Of a stretch of 43,336 nt of DNA, positions 22,891-31,143 are shown piece by piece. Every line of letters starts with the position of its first letter. Position 1 is the first letter of the stretch. The notes beneath the pieces are model-generated. The model was not told where the DNA came from. It did no database searches and saw only the letters and a list, made by a program, of their open reading frames with translations. Where the stretch lies: the NCBI RefSeq assembly GCF_001469165.1, contig NZ_JABX01000048.1:1-43336 (forward strand). Direction: 5' to 3'. The DNA is from Thiohalocapsa sp. ML1. Lineage in GTDB: Bacteria; Pseudomonadota; Gammaproteobacteria; Chromatiales; Chromatiaceae. Made by a program: the position numbers and the translations under genes.

Positions 22891-24645
22891 TCAGTCCGCC
22901 ACCGGCTCCAGATGCTCGAACACCAACTGCGGTGCCTTGAGCCCGCGGTACTCGTTGATGTCGAGCCGGTAGGCGAGCCGCACGCGCTCGCCGACGGCGC
23001 CGCGCTGCTCGGCCAGATGAAAGCCGATGGCGTCCAGCGGCGGCGCGTCGCCGAGCCGCACCCGGAGCTTGAGGTGCCGCTCCGCGGCGATGGTCTTGTG
23101 CGCCACCGCGAAGACGCCGTCGAACACCGGCTCCGCGAAGCCCTTGCCCCAGGGGCCGGCGCGGCGCAGCGCCTCGGCGGTGCCGAGCGTGAGCAACGGC
23201 GCCGGCAGCTCCCCGTCGGACAGGATCTCCCGCACGGCGGGTGCGCCGCCGAGCTCGCGCTCCACCTCGGCCGCGAAGGCGTGCCGGAACTCCGCCAGCG
23301 CCTGCCGTGGCAGGGTCAGGCCCGCGGCCATCGCGTGCCCGCCGAAGCGCGCGATGAGCGCCGGCCGGCGCTTGTCCACCGCGTCGATGGCGTCGCGGAT
23401 GTGCAGGCCCTCGATGGAACGCGCCGAGCCGCGCAGCAGCCCGTCGGCGCCGTCGGCGAAGACAATGGTCGGCCGGTGCCAGCGCTCGCGCAGGCGCGCC
23501 GCGACGATGCCGATGACGCCCTCGTGCCAGTGCGCGCCGTAGACGCAGAGCGCGGCGGGCAGCGCACCGCTCGCCGCGGCGTCGCGCTCCACCAGCGCGA
23601 CGGCCTCATCGAGGATGCCGTGCTCCAGCTCCCGGCGCTCGCTGTTCAGGCCGTTCAACTGCTGCGCGAGGCGCATCGCGCGCACCGGATCATCGGTGGT
23701 GAGGCATTCCACGCCGACGCCCATGTCATCCAGCCGCCCGGCGGCGTTGAGCCTGGGGCCGGCCGCGAAGCCGAGATCCCGGGCCGTGACGCCTTCGATG
23801 CGGCAGCCGGCGATCTCGAGCAGCGCCCTTAAGCCCGGCCGGCAGGCACCGGCGCGGATGCGCCGCAGCCCCTGCTCCACCAGGATGCGGTTGTTGCGGT
23901 CCAGGGTCACCACGTCGGCGACGGTGCCCAAGGCGACCAGGTCCAGCAGCGTGGCCAGGTTCGGCGGCGAGCGCCCGCCCGCTGCGGCACCGGCGGCGAA
24001 CCAGCCGCGCCGCAGCAGCTCCGCGCGCGTGGCCGCGAGCAGGTAGAACATGACCCCGCAGCCGGCGACATGCTTGCTCGCGAAGCCACAGCCGGGCTGG
24101 TTCGGGTTGACGATGGCCGCGGCGGCGGGCAGCTCGGCGCCCGGCAGGTGGTGGTCCGTGATCAGCACCGGGATGCCGTGCTCGGCGGCGCGCGCGACGC
24201 CGGCGTGGCTGGCGATGCCGTTGTCCACGGTCACGATCAGATCCGGACGGCGCTCCGCGGCGGCGTCGGCAACCGCCGGGCCGAGCCCGTAGCCGTGCTG
24301 GAAGCGGCTCGGCGTGAGGTGGTCCACATGCGCCGCGCCGAGCGCCCGCAGCCCGAGCAGCGCCACCGCGCTGCCGGTGGCACCGTCGGCGTCGTAGTCG
24401 CCGACGATGAGGATGCGCCCGCCGCGCTGGACCTGGTCCGCGAGCACCGCCGCGGCGGCGTCGATGCCTTGCAGCCCGGCCGCCGGCAGCAGCTCCGCCA
24501 GGCTCACGGCGGGCTCTGCGTCGCCGCGGTGGGCGTAGAGCCGATGGAACAGCGCGGGCAGGTTCGCCGGCGCCGTCGCATGCTCGCCGAAGCGGCGGAT
24601 GCGGACCGGGGCGGCGTCGGCGATGGTCTGGGGCGGTGCTGGCAT
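22891..24645 (-). CDS. recJ: Single-stranded-DNA-specific 5'-3' exonuclease RecJ
   Basis: The 584-residue product is a full-length RecJ, which degrades 5' single strands in RecFOR recombination, base-excision and mismatch repair. DHH-superfamily metal motifs are visible: VGDYDADGATG (Asp83, Asp85), TVDNG (Asp141) and ITDHHLPG (164-166). Later come AGPRLNAAGRLDDMG, HEGVIGIVAARL and the DHHA1 segment FGGHAMAAGLTL. The gene converges with the Nudix gene, their stops about ten bases apart. Confidence 0.95.
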   Translation of the reverse strand: MPAPPQTIADAAPVRIRRFGEHATAPANLPALFHRLYAHRGDAEPAVSLAELLPAAGLQGIDAAAAVLADQVQRGGRILIVGDYDADGATGSAVALLGLRALGAAHVDHLTPSRFQHGYGLGPAVADAAAERRPDLIVTVDNGIASHAGVARAAEHGIPVLITDHHLPGAELPAAAAIVNPNQPGCGFASKHVAGCGVMFYLLAATRAELLRRGWFAAGAAAGGRSPPNLATLLDLVALGTVADVVTLDRNNRILVEQGLRRIRAGACRPGLRALLEIAGCRIEGVTARDLGFAAGPRLNAAGRLDDMGVGVECLTTDDPVRAMRLAQQLNGLNSERRELEHGILDEAVALVERDAAASGALPAALCVYGAHWHEGVIGIVAARLRERWHRPTIVFADGADGLLRGSARSIEGLHIRDAIDAVDKRRPALIARFGGHAMAAGLTLPRQALAEFRHAFAAEVERELGGAPAVREILSDGELPAPLLTLGTAEALRRAGPWGKGFAEPVFDGVFAVAHKTIAAERHLKLRVRLGDAPPLDAIGFHLAEQRGAVGERVRLAYRLDINEYRGLKAPQLVFEHLEPVAD

Positions 24646-24998
24646 GCGGGGAGCTTACCGGGCCGGCGGCGCGGATGCAGCCCGATGGGGCGGGCTGACG
24701 ACAACGACAACGCCCGGAAAGGGCGAGTACACAGCGGGGCGAAGGGTGTGCCGATCGCGCGCCGGCCCGCGGCGCCGCTCCGAAGAGGAACTACGAAACA
24801 CGCCAAAAGCGCGAAAGAGCCCCCACAACCGTGACAGTTACGTCCAGCTTTCGCGTGTTTCGCGCATTTCGTAGTTGCACATTCTTCTCCCTCGCGTCTC
24901 TCTGACCCCTTCCGTGGCGACGTCGCCGGTGCGATGCTTTCTGGATACGGGGCCGGGAGAGGTTGCGCGCACGCCTTCCGGCCGGCATCTGCTGCGCC
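24646..24998. repeat. Intergenic region with a diverged inverted repeat
   Basis: AACTACGAAACACGC... (about 24789-24817) and its partner ending ...GCATTTCGTAGTT (about 24849-24877) form imperfect 29-base arms of CGAAA-type units around a 30-base centre. This is a dispersed repeat or MITE-like remnant. I find no gene in the rest of the 353 bases. Confidence 0.55.
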
Positions 24999-25802
24999 AT
25001 GAAACCTCGCCTCGGCACGCTCTATCCGTTCCTGCTCATGCTGCTCGGCGGCTGCAGCGGGCTCCTGCTGCGCCCGGATGCGGCGGCCCGGACCACGCCC
25101 GCGGACCTGCCGGCCGGCGTGCAGGTCGCGGCGGGGCAGCTCAGGTCCAGCACCGGCTGCACCATCGACTACCGCCGCTATCGGCCGGCGGCGACGGCCG
25201 ACGGCGACGCCTGGGTGATCCTCGCCCATGGTTTTCTGCGCAGCCAGCAGCGCATGCAGGGGCTTGCCGCCGCGCTCGCCGCCGACGGCATGCAGGTGGC
25301 CACGCTCGACTTCTGCAACCAAAAACCCTGGGCCGGACGGCATGTGCAGAACGGCCGGGACATGCTCGCGCTGGCCCGGCACCTGGGCGCGGAGCGGGTC
25401 GTCTACGCGGGCTTCTCGGCCGGCGGGCTCGCGGCCCTGCTGGCGGGCCGGGCGGATGCAAACACCGTCGGCATCCTGACGCTGGATCTGGTGGACGCGG
25501 GCGGGCTCGGCCTCGGCGCCGCCCGGCAACTGGACAAGCCGCTGGTCGCGCTGGTCGGCCAACCGACCAACTGCAACGCCGGCGGCAACGCCGCGGCCGT
25601 TTACGCATCGACCGCGCACGCCCAGGTCGCACCTATTGCGGGCGCCGGACACTGCGACTTCGAGTCCCCCACCGACGGCCTCTGCGAGCTGGTCTGCGCG
25701 GACCCCGACGGCGCGGCCGCCTCCCACCGGCAGGCGATCATCGCCGACGCCGCCGCGGCGGTGTCCGCGCTGCTGGGCGGCACCGCCGGTGGACGGCCTT
25801 AA
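24999..25802 (+). CDS. Alpha/beta-hydrolase lipoprotein
   Basis: The 267-residue product starts MKPRLGTLYPFLLMLLGGCS, a lipoprotein signal with lipobox LGGC and lipidated Cys19. The alpha/beta-hydrolase fold shows VILAHGF for the oxyanion region, nucleophile elbow YAGFSAGG (Ser140) and a late histidine (His219) in IAGAGHCDFESP. It probably hydrolyses an ester or amide at the cell envelope; no substrate can be named. Extra cysteines (TGCTIDYR, DFCNQ, NCNAGG, GHCD) suggest disulfides. Inverted scraps of a close relative lie at 31480-31790. Confidence 0.85.
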   Translation: MKPRLGTLYPFLLMLLGGCSGLLLRPDAAARTTPADLPAGVQVAAGQLRSSTGCTIDYRRYRPAATADGDAWVILAHGFLRSQQRMQGLAAALAADGMQVATLDFCNQKPWAGRHVQNGRDMLALARHLGAERVVYAGFSAGGLAALLAGRADANTVGILTLDLVDAGGLGLGAARQLDKPLVALVGQPTNCNAGGNAAAVYASTAHAQVAPIAGAGHCDFESPTDGLCELVCADPDGAAASHRQAIIADAAAAVSALLGGTAGGRP

Positions 25803-25887
25803 CGCGCATCCCGGCCGCAACTCCCGGGACAGTAGCAGGCGCTGCGGTTCGCCAGGATGCTCGCATCGATGGCAACGAGTAGGAATA

Positions 25888-26046
25888 AGGCGATTGCCGG
25901 AAAAAAACGTACCGAATGGCGCAGGATTTTCGTCCGCCTTCAAGGAGCGGCAGCGGGTGCATAGTCGAACTATGCACCCGCTGCCGCGACGCAGAAGGCG
26001 GGCGAAAAGACAAGCCAGGCGGTATGTTTTTTGACAGAAATCGCCT
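25888..26046. repeat. 159-base imperfect palindrome with a perfect 17-bp core
   Basis: The centre GGCAGCGGGTGCATAGT (25949-25965), loop CGA, then ACTATGCACCCGCTGCC (25969-25985) pairs perfectly. Complementarity continues outward with interruptions (CGTCCGCCTT with AAGGCGGGCG; AAAAAAACGTACC with GGTATGTTTTTT) to AGGCGATT / AATCGCCT at the ends. It lies 33 bases before the parD start. It may be a non-autonomous mobile element or a cruciform regulatory site. No other gene occupies 25803-26079. Confidence 0.85.
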
Positions 26047-26079
26047 GATGACCCGCCTGGAGTCGAAAGGTACCCATCC

Positions 26080-26364
26080 ATGGCAAACGTCGAGAAACTC
26101 AGCATCGCCTTGACCCCGGAGATGGCCAGGCTGGTTCGTGTCGCCGTCGAGAGCGGCGAGTACGCGAGCAACAGCGAGGTCGTTCGGGATGCCCTGCGGG
26201 AATGGGAGCAGAGACGCGCACTTCGGCAACCGGACATCGAGGATATGCGACGGTTCTGGACCGAGGGGCTTGCCAGCGGTCCCGGGCGTTTCGAAGACAT
26301 CGAGGCAATCAAAGCAGAGGCGCGGCGCCGACTAGACGAGCAGCAGCGATCCGGCAACCGCTGA
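26080..26364 (+). CDS. parD: ParD-family antitoxin
   Basis: The 94-residue product has an N-terminal ribbon-helix-helix (VEKLSIALTPEMARLVRVAV, GEYASNSEVVRDALREWE), where SNSEVVRDALR is the classic ParD signature. A C-terminal helical toxin-binding tail follows (AIKAEARRRLDEQQ). It should bind its own promoter and neutralise ParE. The toxin gene begins 27 bases downstream but is frameshifted, so this antitoxin may have no active partner. Confidence 0.9.
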   Translation: MANVEKLSIALTPEMARLVRVAVESGEYASNSEVVRDALREWEQRRALRQPDIEDMRRFWTEGLASGPGRFEDIEAIKAEARRRLDEQQRSGNR

Positions 26365-26391
26365 GCATATCGATCAGGCTGGCGACGGAAC

Positions 26392-26700
26392 ATGGCTGCC
26401 CTTCGCCGTACCGCCAGGGCCGAGGACGACCTCGTCGAGATCTGGCTCTACATCGCTGCCGACAACCCGGACGCCGCAGACCGACTGCTTGAAGAGATCG
26501 ACCGCAAGTGCCTCCTCCTGGCCGCGAATCCCCTCCTCGGCCGCGCCCGCCCCGACATTGCCCCCCCAACTTCGCTACCTGCCGGTCGGCAACTATCTCA
26601 TCCTCTATCGTGCTCTATCGTGCTCTATCGAAAGGCATCGAGGTCGTCCGCGTCGTCCACGGCGCGCGTCGGCTGGACGGACTGTTACGACAGCGCCGCG
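26392..26700 (+). pseudogene. parE: ParE-family toxin gene with two frameshifts
   Basis: The start MAALRRTARAEDDLVEIWLY and LLEEIDRKCLLLAANPLLGR is ParE. After GRARPDIAP the frame breaks at a run of seven C (26561-26567); with one C fewer it continues PQLRYLPVGNYLILYR. It breaks again where a 10-base unit TGCTCTATCG is present in tandem (about 26611-26632); with one unit fewer it continues ALSKGIEVVRVVHGARRLDG, the expected ParE end. Both faults sit in slippage-prone repeats. As read, the toxin is truncated and inactive; sequencing error or reversible phase variation are alternatives. Confidence 0.85.
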
Positions 26701-27104
26701 GCCGGCGGGCCGGCGCTCACCCGGTGCCAGCCGCCGAAGAGCCTGCCCACCTCCGCCAGCATGGCGGCCGCGTGCTTGTACTGCCCGCCGGTGAGCCAGC
26801 CCCGATGCACGGCGAGCCGCAGGTAGAGCCGCAGCCGTGCCAGGGCCTCGTCGGCCGCATGCAGGTGTTCCGTCTGGTGCCGAGGCTCCGCCTCGGCACC
26901 GCGTTCGCCGGCTCTGCCGGCAGTGAACGTCCCGGGCGGCAGAGCCGCGGGAAGGCGTGCCGAGGCAGAGCCTCGGCACGAGGGCAGCAGCCGCCGCGTG
27001 AAGTCGTGGCGGTGGGCGCGCGGAACCTCGTGGGTGGCGGGCAGCAGCCAGGACAGCAGGTGGAAAGTGCGGGAGAAGATCGGCATCTGTCGTGGCTCGC
27101 GCAT
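26685..27104 (-). CDS. avd: Avd-like four-helix-bundle protein with an in-frame REP insertion
   Basis: The N-terminal 40 residues (MREPRQMPIFSRTFHLLSWL, LPATHEVPRAHRHDFTRRLL) and C-terminal part (EALARLRLYLRLAVHRGWL, GGQYKHAAAMLAEVGRLFGG) match the accessory variability determinant (Avd) / four-helix bundle family of diversity-generating retroelements. Avd normally binds the DGR reverse transcriptase and template RNA. About 35 residues in the middle are read from a palindromic REP-like insertion (26877-26984) that keeps the frame but replaces part of a central helix, so function is doubtful. It lies 97 bases after the nSTAND-FGE gene on the same strand, the usual place of avd after a variable protein. 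Confidence 0.75.
   Translation of the reverse strand: MREPRQMPIFSRTFHLLSWLLPATHEVPRAHRHDFTRRLLPSCRGSASARLPAALPPGTFTAGRAGERGAEAEPRHQTEHLHAADEALARLRLYLRLAVHRGWLTGGQYKHAAAMLAEVGRLFGGWHRVSAGPPAAALS
26877..26979. repeat. REP/BIME-like cluster of three palindromes inside the avd gene
   Basis: GTGCCGAGG...CCTCGGCAC occurs at 26877-26899 and again at 26957-26979, flanking GCCGGCTCTGCCGGC (26907-26921). Paired REP palindromes with a spacer palindrome are a BIME-like arrangement. It interrupts an otherwise conserved reading frame. Confidence 0.8.
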
Positions 27105-27170
27105 GCGGGGGTCTCTACGGCAACCCTCGCGTACACGAGAACGCCGCCCGTCACCCCATCGACGACGACG

Positions 27171-27208
27171 TCAGAGGGACAGAGATCAGAGGGGACAGAG
27201 ATCAGAGG
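27171..27208. repeat. 15-16 base tandem repeat across the nSTAND-FGE stop codon
   Basis: TCAGAGGGACAGAGA, TCAGAGGGGACAGAGA and a partial TCAGAGG lie in tandem. The last unit overlaps the stop codon at 27202-27204. It occupies the spot just after the putative variable region, where DGRs usually keep their homing signals; that link is only positional. Confidence 0.7.
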
Positions 27209-30200
27209 TATGGGGACCAGGCGACCCGGAAGCCGACGTCGTAGAGGCGGCTGCCGGGGTTGCTTCTGTAGCGCATGGCGCAACGCAGGAGGTCGCAAGA
27301 GAGGCCGAACGAGCCGCCGCGCAACACCCGCCGCCGGTCGCCGGGTGCCTGGCGATCCTCCCGCTCGGCGTCATCCGGATCGTAAGGGTAGGGGAAATCC
27401 GGCGTGTCTTCCTGCCTGCCCCAGAGGCTGCGGGTCCACTCCCAAACGTTGCCCGACAGATCCTCGCACGCAACGGGGCTCCGGCCCGCGGGGAAGCAGC
27501 CGACCGGGCAGGCACCACCGATGCGGGTGTCCGAACCGTTGGCCCGCGTCGCGTCGAAGTCGTCGCCCCAGGGATAGACGCGACCGTGCGCGTCGGCGCG
27601 GTCCTCGCCGCCGCGCGCGGCCTTCTCCCACTCGGCCTCGGACGGCAGCCCGGGGTTGACGGCGCGCTCCGCAATGGCCTTCCAGAAGCGGTACGCGGCC
27701 TGCCCCTCCGGCGCCCCATCGATGCGTGCCTCGAGCCGCTCCACGCGGCGGCCGGCTTGCGTGCGCATCTGCTGCGCCAGCCAGTCGATATAGGCCGACG
27801 CCTGTGCGCAGCTCACGTAGACCACGGGCATCGTGGGCAGCGCGGTGCGCCAGTGCTGATCCCATGCGTCGATCGGCCAGCGCTCGCGAACATCCGCTGC
27901 CGTCAGATAGGCCCGGAACTGCCCCACCGTCACCGGCCAGCGGGCCAAGTAGAACGTCCTCAGCGCGACGGGATGTTCCGGCACGCCTTCCCGCGGGTGA
28001 TAGAGCTCGTCCCACCGCGCCTGCGCCGGCGGCGTGCCCATCAGAAACCGCCCAGCCGGCACCTCCCGGAACCCGAGCATGTCGTCGTCCGGCAGGTGCC
28101 AGTGCAGCGGGTCGAAGCGCGGGTCGCCCAGGCGCGCGAGGCCTTCGGCGCAGCGGGTGCGTCGCATCGGCCTGCCCGCGTGGTCCGCGAGCACCTGCTC
28201 GAAGGAACGGCTCAGGAACCGGCGCCGTTCGCGCTGCGCCTGCCATTGCTCGGCCGTGGCGGGCTCGGGCAGCAGCGGCGGCTCGGGCGATTGCCGCGCG
28301 GCGGCCGCGGCGGGGGCGGCGGCCTCGCCCGGCTCGTCGTCGGCGTCGGGCTCGGCGCGGTCTTCCGGCACGAACCCGAGGAAGCGGTCGTCGCCCCAGA
28401 GGCGGTCGTCGGGCCGCCCGGCCTGCTCCCATGCCGCCAGGTCGCGCCGCAGCAGCCAGTCGGCGCGGAACGCCGGCTCAAGAAAGGCACGCTGCTCCGG
28501 CGTCAGCGCCTCGCCGAGGGCCGCCATCGCGTCGCGCATCTCGGCCACCTGCACCGCGGCGGCCAGGTAGCCACGGTGGCAGTCATGGGCCAGCCAGAGC
28601 TGCGTCAGCCCCGCCAGCCGGTGCTTGAGCCAGAGCTGGTCCTTGCGGGCGTCGATCCACTTGGCGAGCAGCGGCCACTCGGTGAGCAGGGCCTCGTGGG
28701 CGACCTCGATGCTCGCGACGCGCCGCGGCGGGTCGTCGGCCTGCGCCTCCGCGCTGGCCTCGGGCGCGGTGCCGCCGCTCGGGCCGTCGCTCACCAGCAG
28801 CCGTGCCTCGTCTTCGAGCAAGGCCGCGAGCCGGGCGGCGGGGCCGTCCGCGGCGCCGAGCACGGCCTTGGGCGCCCGGCAGCGGGTCGGTGGCTTGTCG
28901 AGATCCGCCACCTGCACCAGCTTGCCGAACAGCAGCGCGAGGGCCTCCTCGGCGCACTGCCCGCCGTGCGCTTCGCGAAACTTGCCGAGCGCCTGCTCGG
29001 CGCTGGCGGCGATGGCGCCCTTGGCGCCGCGCATCTTGTCCAGGCGCAGCCTGAAGTCGGCGGGCTCGAGCGCCTGCAAGCGGCGCAGCACCTCCTCGGC
29101 GGGGCACTCGGGCTGCGCCTCCGGCGCCACCAGCGCGGCCAGGGTGTGGGCCATCATGGCGAGCGCGCCGGGCTCGTCGCCTGTATCCAGGACGATCTCG
29201 GCGGCGACGTCGGCGGGAAACCGGATGCCGGCCAGGCGGGCGGGCTCCAGGATCATCCTCTCCCGCTCCGCCTGGCTTGGCATCGGCAGGGCGTAACGGG
29301 CCTGGTTGAACAGCGCCGCCAGCGCCGGGGTGTCGCTGACGCGGGACGCGAATTCCCGACGCATGGTGACGACGACGCGCGCCCGCTCCTCAGCGGCTGC
29401 GTCGGACAGCAGGGCGACGAAGGGCTCCCAGGGCCAGGGCGGCCCGTCGGCGGCCCCGTCTGCGGCCCCGTCTGCGGCGGGCATCGTAAACAGCTCTTCG
29501 AACTGGTCCACGAACAGCAGCAGCCGGGCGCCCTGAGGACGACCGGCAAGGGCCTGTCGCAGGACGTCTGCGAAGCCGCCCACCGGGCGTCGTAGCTGAT
29601 CAACGAGCGGGCCTGGATTCGGCCAATGCCCCTTGAGCTGCGGATGCGCCGATAACTGGGTGGCCAGTTCGTTGAACGGTCGATCCGTGGGCACGAAGCG
29701 CACCGCCAACCAGTGCTCGGAGCCTTCGATCGCGCCGCCGCGGGCCAGGCGCGGCAGCAAGCCGGCCCAGACCAGCGACGACTTGCCGGAGCCCGAGGCC
29801 CCCTCGACGGCGACGAACCGGGTCCGCGGGTTGCGCAGCAGCTTCATCAGCGCGTCGACGTGCCGGCCGCGGCCCTTAAAGACGAGGGCGTAGTCATCCG
29901 TCAGGGGCAGCAGCCCGCGGAACGGGGAGCCGGCCATCCAGCGCTCCGCACCGGCCGTGTCCGTCTCGCCGGCGCCCGGCGCGGCGCTCAGCGCCGGGAG
30001 CAGTGCCTCGACCGGTCCGGCCAGATCGCCGGCGAGGCGATCGGCCAGCCTGGCGATCTCGTCCTGGTGGTAGGCGATACAGGTCAGGCCATGGGTCTGG
30101 CCCGGCAGCGCGTGCGCTGTGGCCCCATCAAGCAGCGCGTCGGCCCAGGTCCGGAATTGCCTGGCGGCCTCCGTGGCCGCGTCGAGCGCGACGGGGTCGT

Positions 30201-30870
30201 CGAAGTCCCGTGCGTTGGGAGCACAGTCACGCCAGTTGCGGCGATAGACGATGGCGGGGGCGGAGGCGGCAGTGGCCGAATCCTCGGCCGCAGCGCAGCG
30301 CGCGCGGAACCCCTCCCAGCAGCGCTGCGTCTGCCGCGCCTGCTCGCTGCCGGGCGCGCCCAGCGTGCAGCCGAGCACGGCGATGACCAGGGCGGCATCC
30401 GGGTCGAGCGCGGGGTGCTCGGCGTCGGCGGCCGAGATCGCGACCTGAAACGCCCCCGGCATCCGCAGCTCGGCCGCGAGCCCTTGCAGGCGCTTGCAAA
30501 GCTCTGCTGCCTCGTGGGTGGCGTCCGGGGTGACAAGGACTTGGACGCGGAGGGTCTTGGCCGGTGGCGGCGCTGTCTCGGCATCCAGGGGCAGGGCCGG
30601 TTCGGTGCCGCTCGTATCGCCGAGGCGATAATGATCGCGGGGCTTCACCAGCTTTTTGAGCTCGGGCTTGTTCTCGACCGCCGTCAACACCTTGCGCTGC
30701 AAGCGGGGCTGCGGCCTGTTGACGGCCTCGTCCCGATAGCCTCGCAGCGTCTTGGCGTCCACGCCCGACAGATCCGCGAAGCCTTCCATGGTCACACCGG
30801 CGTCCTCGATGCTGCGCAACAGCTCGGCGATCTTGTGGGGATCGAGCTTGTCCCCTTGCCTTGCGCTCAT
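27202..30870 (-). CDS. nSTAND1 NTPase with C-terminal FGE/C-type-lectin-like domain, putative DGR variable protein
   Basis: The 1222-residue product starts at ATG 30870 behind GGAGG. Residues 1-75 look HTH-like (VTMEGFADLSGVDAKTLRGY). Residues 108-290 form an unassigned region beginning VQVLVTPDATHEAAELCKRL. The nSTAND1 module begins GSPFRGLLPLTDDYALVFKG, with Walker A GASGSGKSS (357-365) and Walker B LLLFVDQFEEL (Asp455). Helical repeats and a low-complexity linker follow. The FGE-sulfatase-like domain covers about 933-1222 (VPAGRFLMGTPP, LPSEAEWEKAARGG, LSGNVWEWTRSLWG). Its end, RGGSFGLSCDLLRCAMRYRS then NPGSRLYDVGFRVAWS, matches DGR variable regions, in which Asn-rich template codons are diversified. 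A ligand-sensing conflict or signalling switch is inferred. Confidence 0.85.
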   Translation of the reverse strand: MSARQGDKLDPHKIAELLRSIEDAGVTMEGFADLSGVDAKTLRGYRDEAVNRPQPRLQRKVLTAVENKPELKKLVKPRDHYRLGDTSGTEPALPLDAETAPPPAKTLRVQVLVTPDATHEAAELCKRLQGLAAELRMPGAFQVAISAADAEHPALDPDAALVIAVLGCTLGAPGSEQARQTQRCWEGFRARCAAAEDSATAASAPAIVYRRNWRDCAPNARDFDDPVALDAATEAARQFRTWADALLDGATAHALPGQTHGLTCIAYHQDEIARLADRLAGDLAGPVEALLPALSAAPGAGETDTAGAERWMAGSPFRGLLPLTDDYALVFKGRGRHVDALMKLLRNPRTRFVAVEGASGSGKSSLVWAGLLPRLARGGAIEGSEHWLAVRFVPTDRPFNELATQLSAHPQLKGHWPNPGPLVDQLRRPVGGFADVLRQALAGRPQGARLLLFVDQFEELFTMPAADGAADGAADGPPWPWEPFVALLSDAAAEERARVVVTMRREFASRVSDTPALAALFNQARYALPMPSQAERERMILEPARLAGIRFPADVAAEIVLDTGDEPGALAMMAHTLAALVAPEAQPECPAEEVLRRLQALEPADFRLRLDKMRGAKGAIAASAEQALGKFREAHGGQCAEEALALLFGKLVQVADLDKPPTRCRAPKAVLGAADGPAARLAALLEDEARLLVSDGPSGGTAPEASAEAQADDPPRRVASIEVAHEALLTEWPLLAKWIDARKDQLWLKHRLAGLTQLWLAHDCHRGYLAAAVQVAEMRDAMAALGEALTPEQRAFLEPAFRADWLLRRDLAAWEQAGRPDDRLWGDDRFLGFVPEDRAEPDADDEPGEAAAPAAAAARQSPEPPLLPEPATAEQWQAQRERRRFLSRSFEQVLADHAGRPMRRTRCAEGLARLGDPRFDPLHWHLPDDDMLGFREVPAGRFLMGTPPAQARWDELYHPREGVPEHPVALRTFYLARWPVTVGQFRAYLTAADVRERWPIDAWDQHWRTALPTMPVVYVSCAQASAYIDWLAQQMRTQAGRRVERLEARIDGAPEGQAAYRFWKAIAERAVNPGLPSEAEWEKAARGGEDRADAHGRVYPWGDDFDATRANGSDTRIGGACPVGCFPAGRSPVACEDLSGNVWEWTRSLWGRQEDTPDFPYPYDPDDAEREDRQAPGDRRRVLRGGSFGLSCDLLRCAMRYRSNPGSRLYDVGFRVAWSPYL
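27205..27321 (-). other. Putative DGR variable region
   Basis: This codes for the last 39 residues of the nSTAND-FGE protein. In DGR targets of this class the conserved frame is RGGSF(x)nLRCAxRxRxNPxxRxxxxGFRVA, with x positions derived from adenine-rich Asn codons. Here those places hold G, L, S, C, D, S, G, S, L, Y and D, as expected after adenine mutagenesis. No matching adenine-rich template was seen in the window. Confidence 0.65.
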
Positions 30871-31143
30871 ATTCGGCCTCCGGCAAACAGCAGACGCGGC
30901 AAAGACTTCAGCGAACACTGCGGCGCAATCTTACCCCAAGGCACGGGTCATCCCCGATGGCTTGGGCAAGCGGCGCGTGCTTGGAAGACGCAAGCCCGCA
31001 TCATGGCCACAAATTTTCCGGAATCTCCCGTTTGGCCGGACTTTCCCGCGGCGGGAGGAACGGGAGCCGGCAAACTCCCGTACAGCAGGCGCAAGTGCGT
31101 GTATTCGTTAAAGCGTGCTCAACGACAACCGCCGAGGCCCGCC
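30871..31143. other. Intergenic region, nothing assigned
   Basis: The 273 bases between the nSTAND-FGE start and the next small gene should hold its promoter. I see short CGGGAG / CTCCCG inverted pieces but no convincing promoter, RNA or gene. Confidence 0.4.

Noticed and set aside
27171-27208. DGR initiation-of-mutagenic-homing sequence
   Set aside because: The tandem 15-16 base repeat lies in the right place but lacks the expected GC-rich tract shared with a template repeat, so it is listed only as a repeat.
26923-29595. An 890-codon plus-strand frame opposite the nSTAND-FGE gene
   Set aside because: The minus strand carries clear Walker and FGE motifs in the same region; the plus-strand product is compositionally biased antisense.
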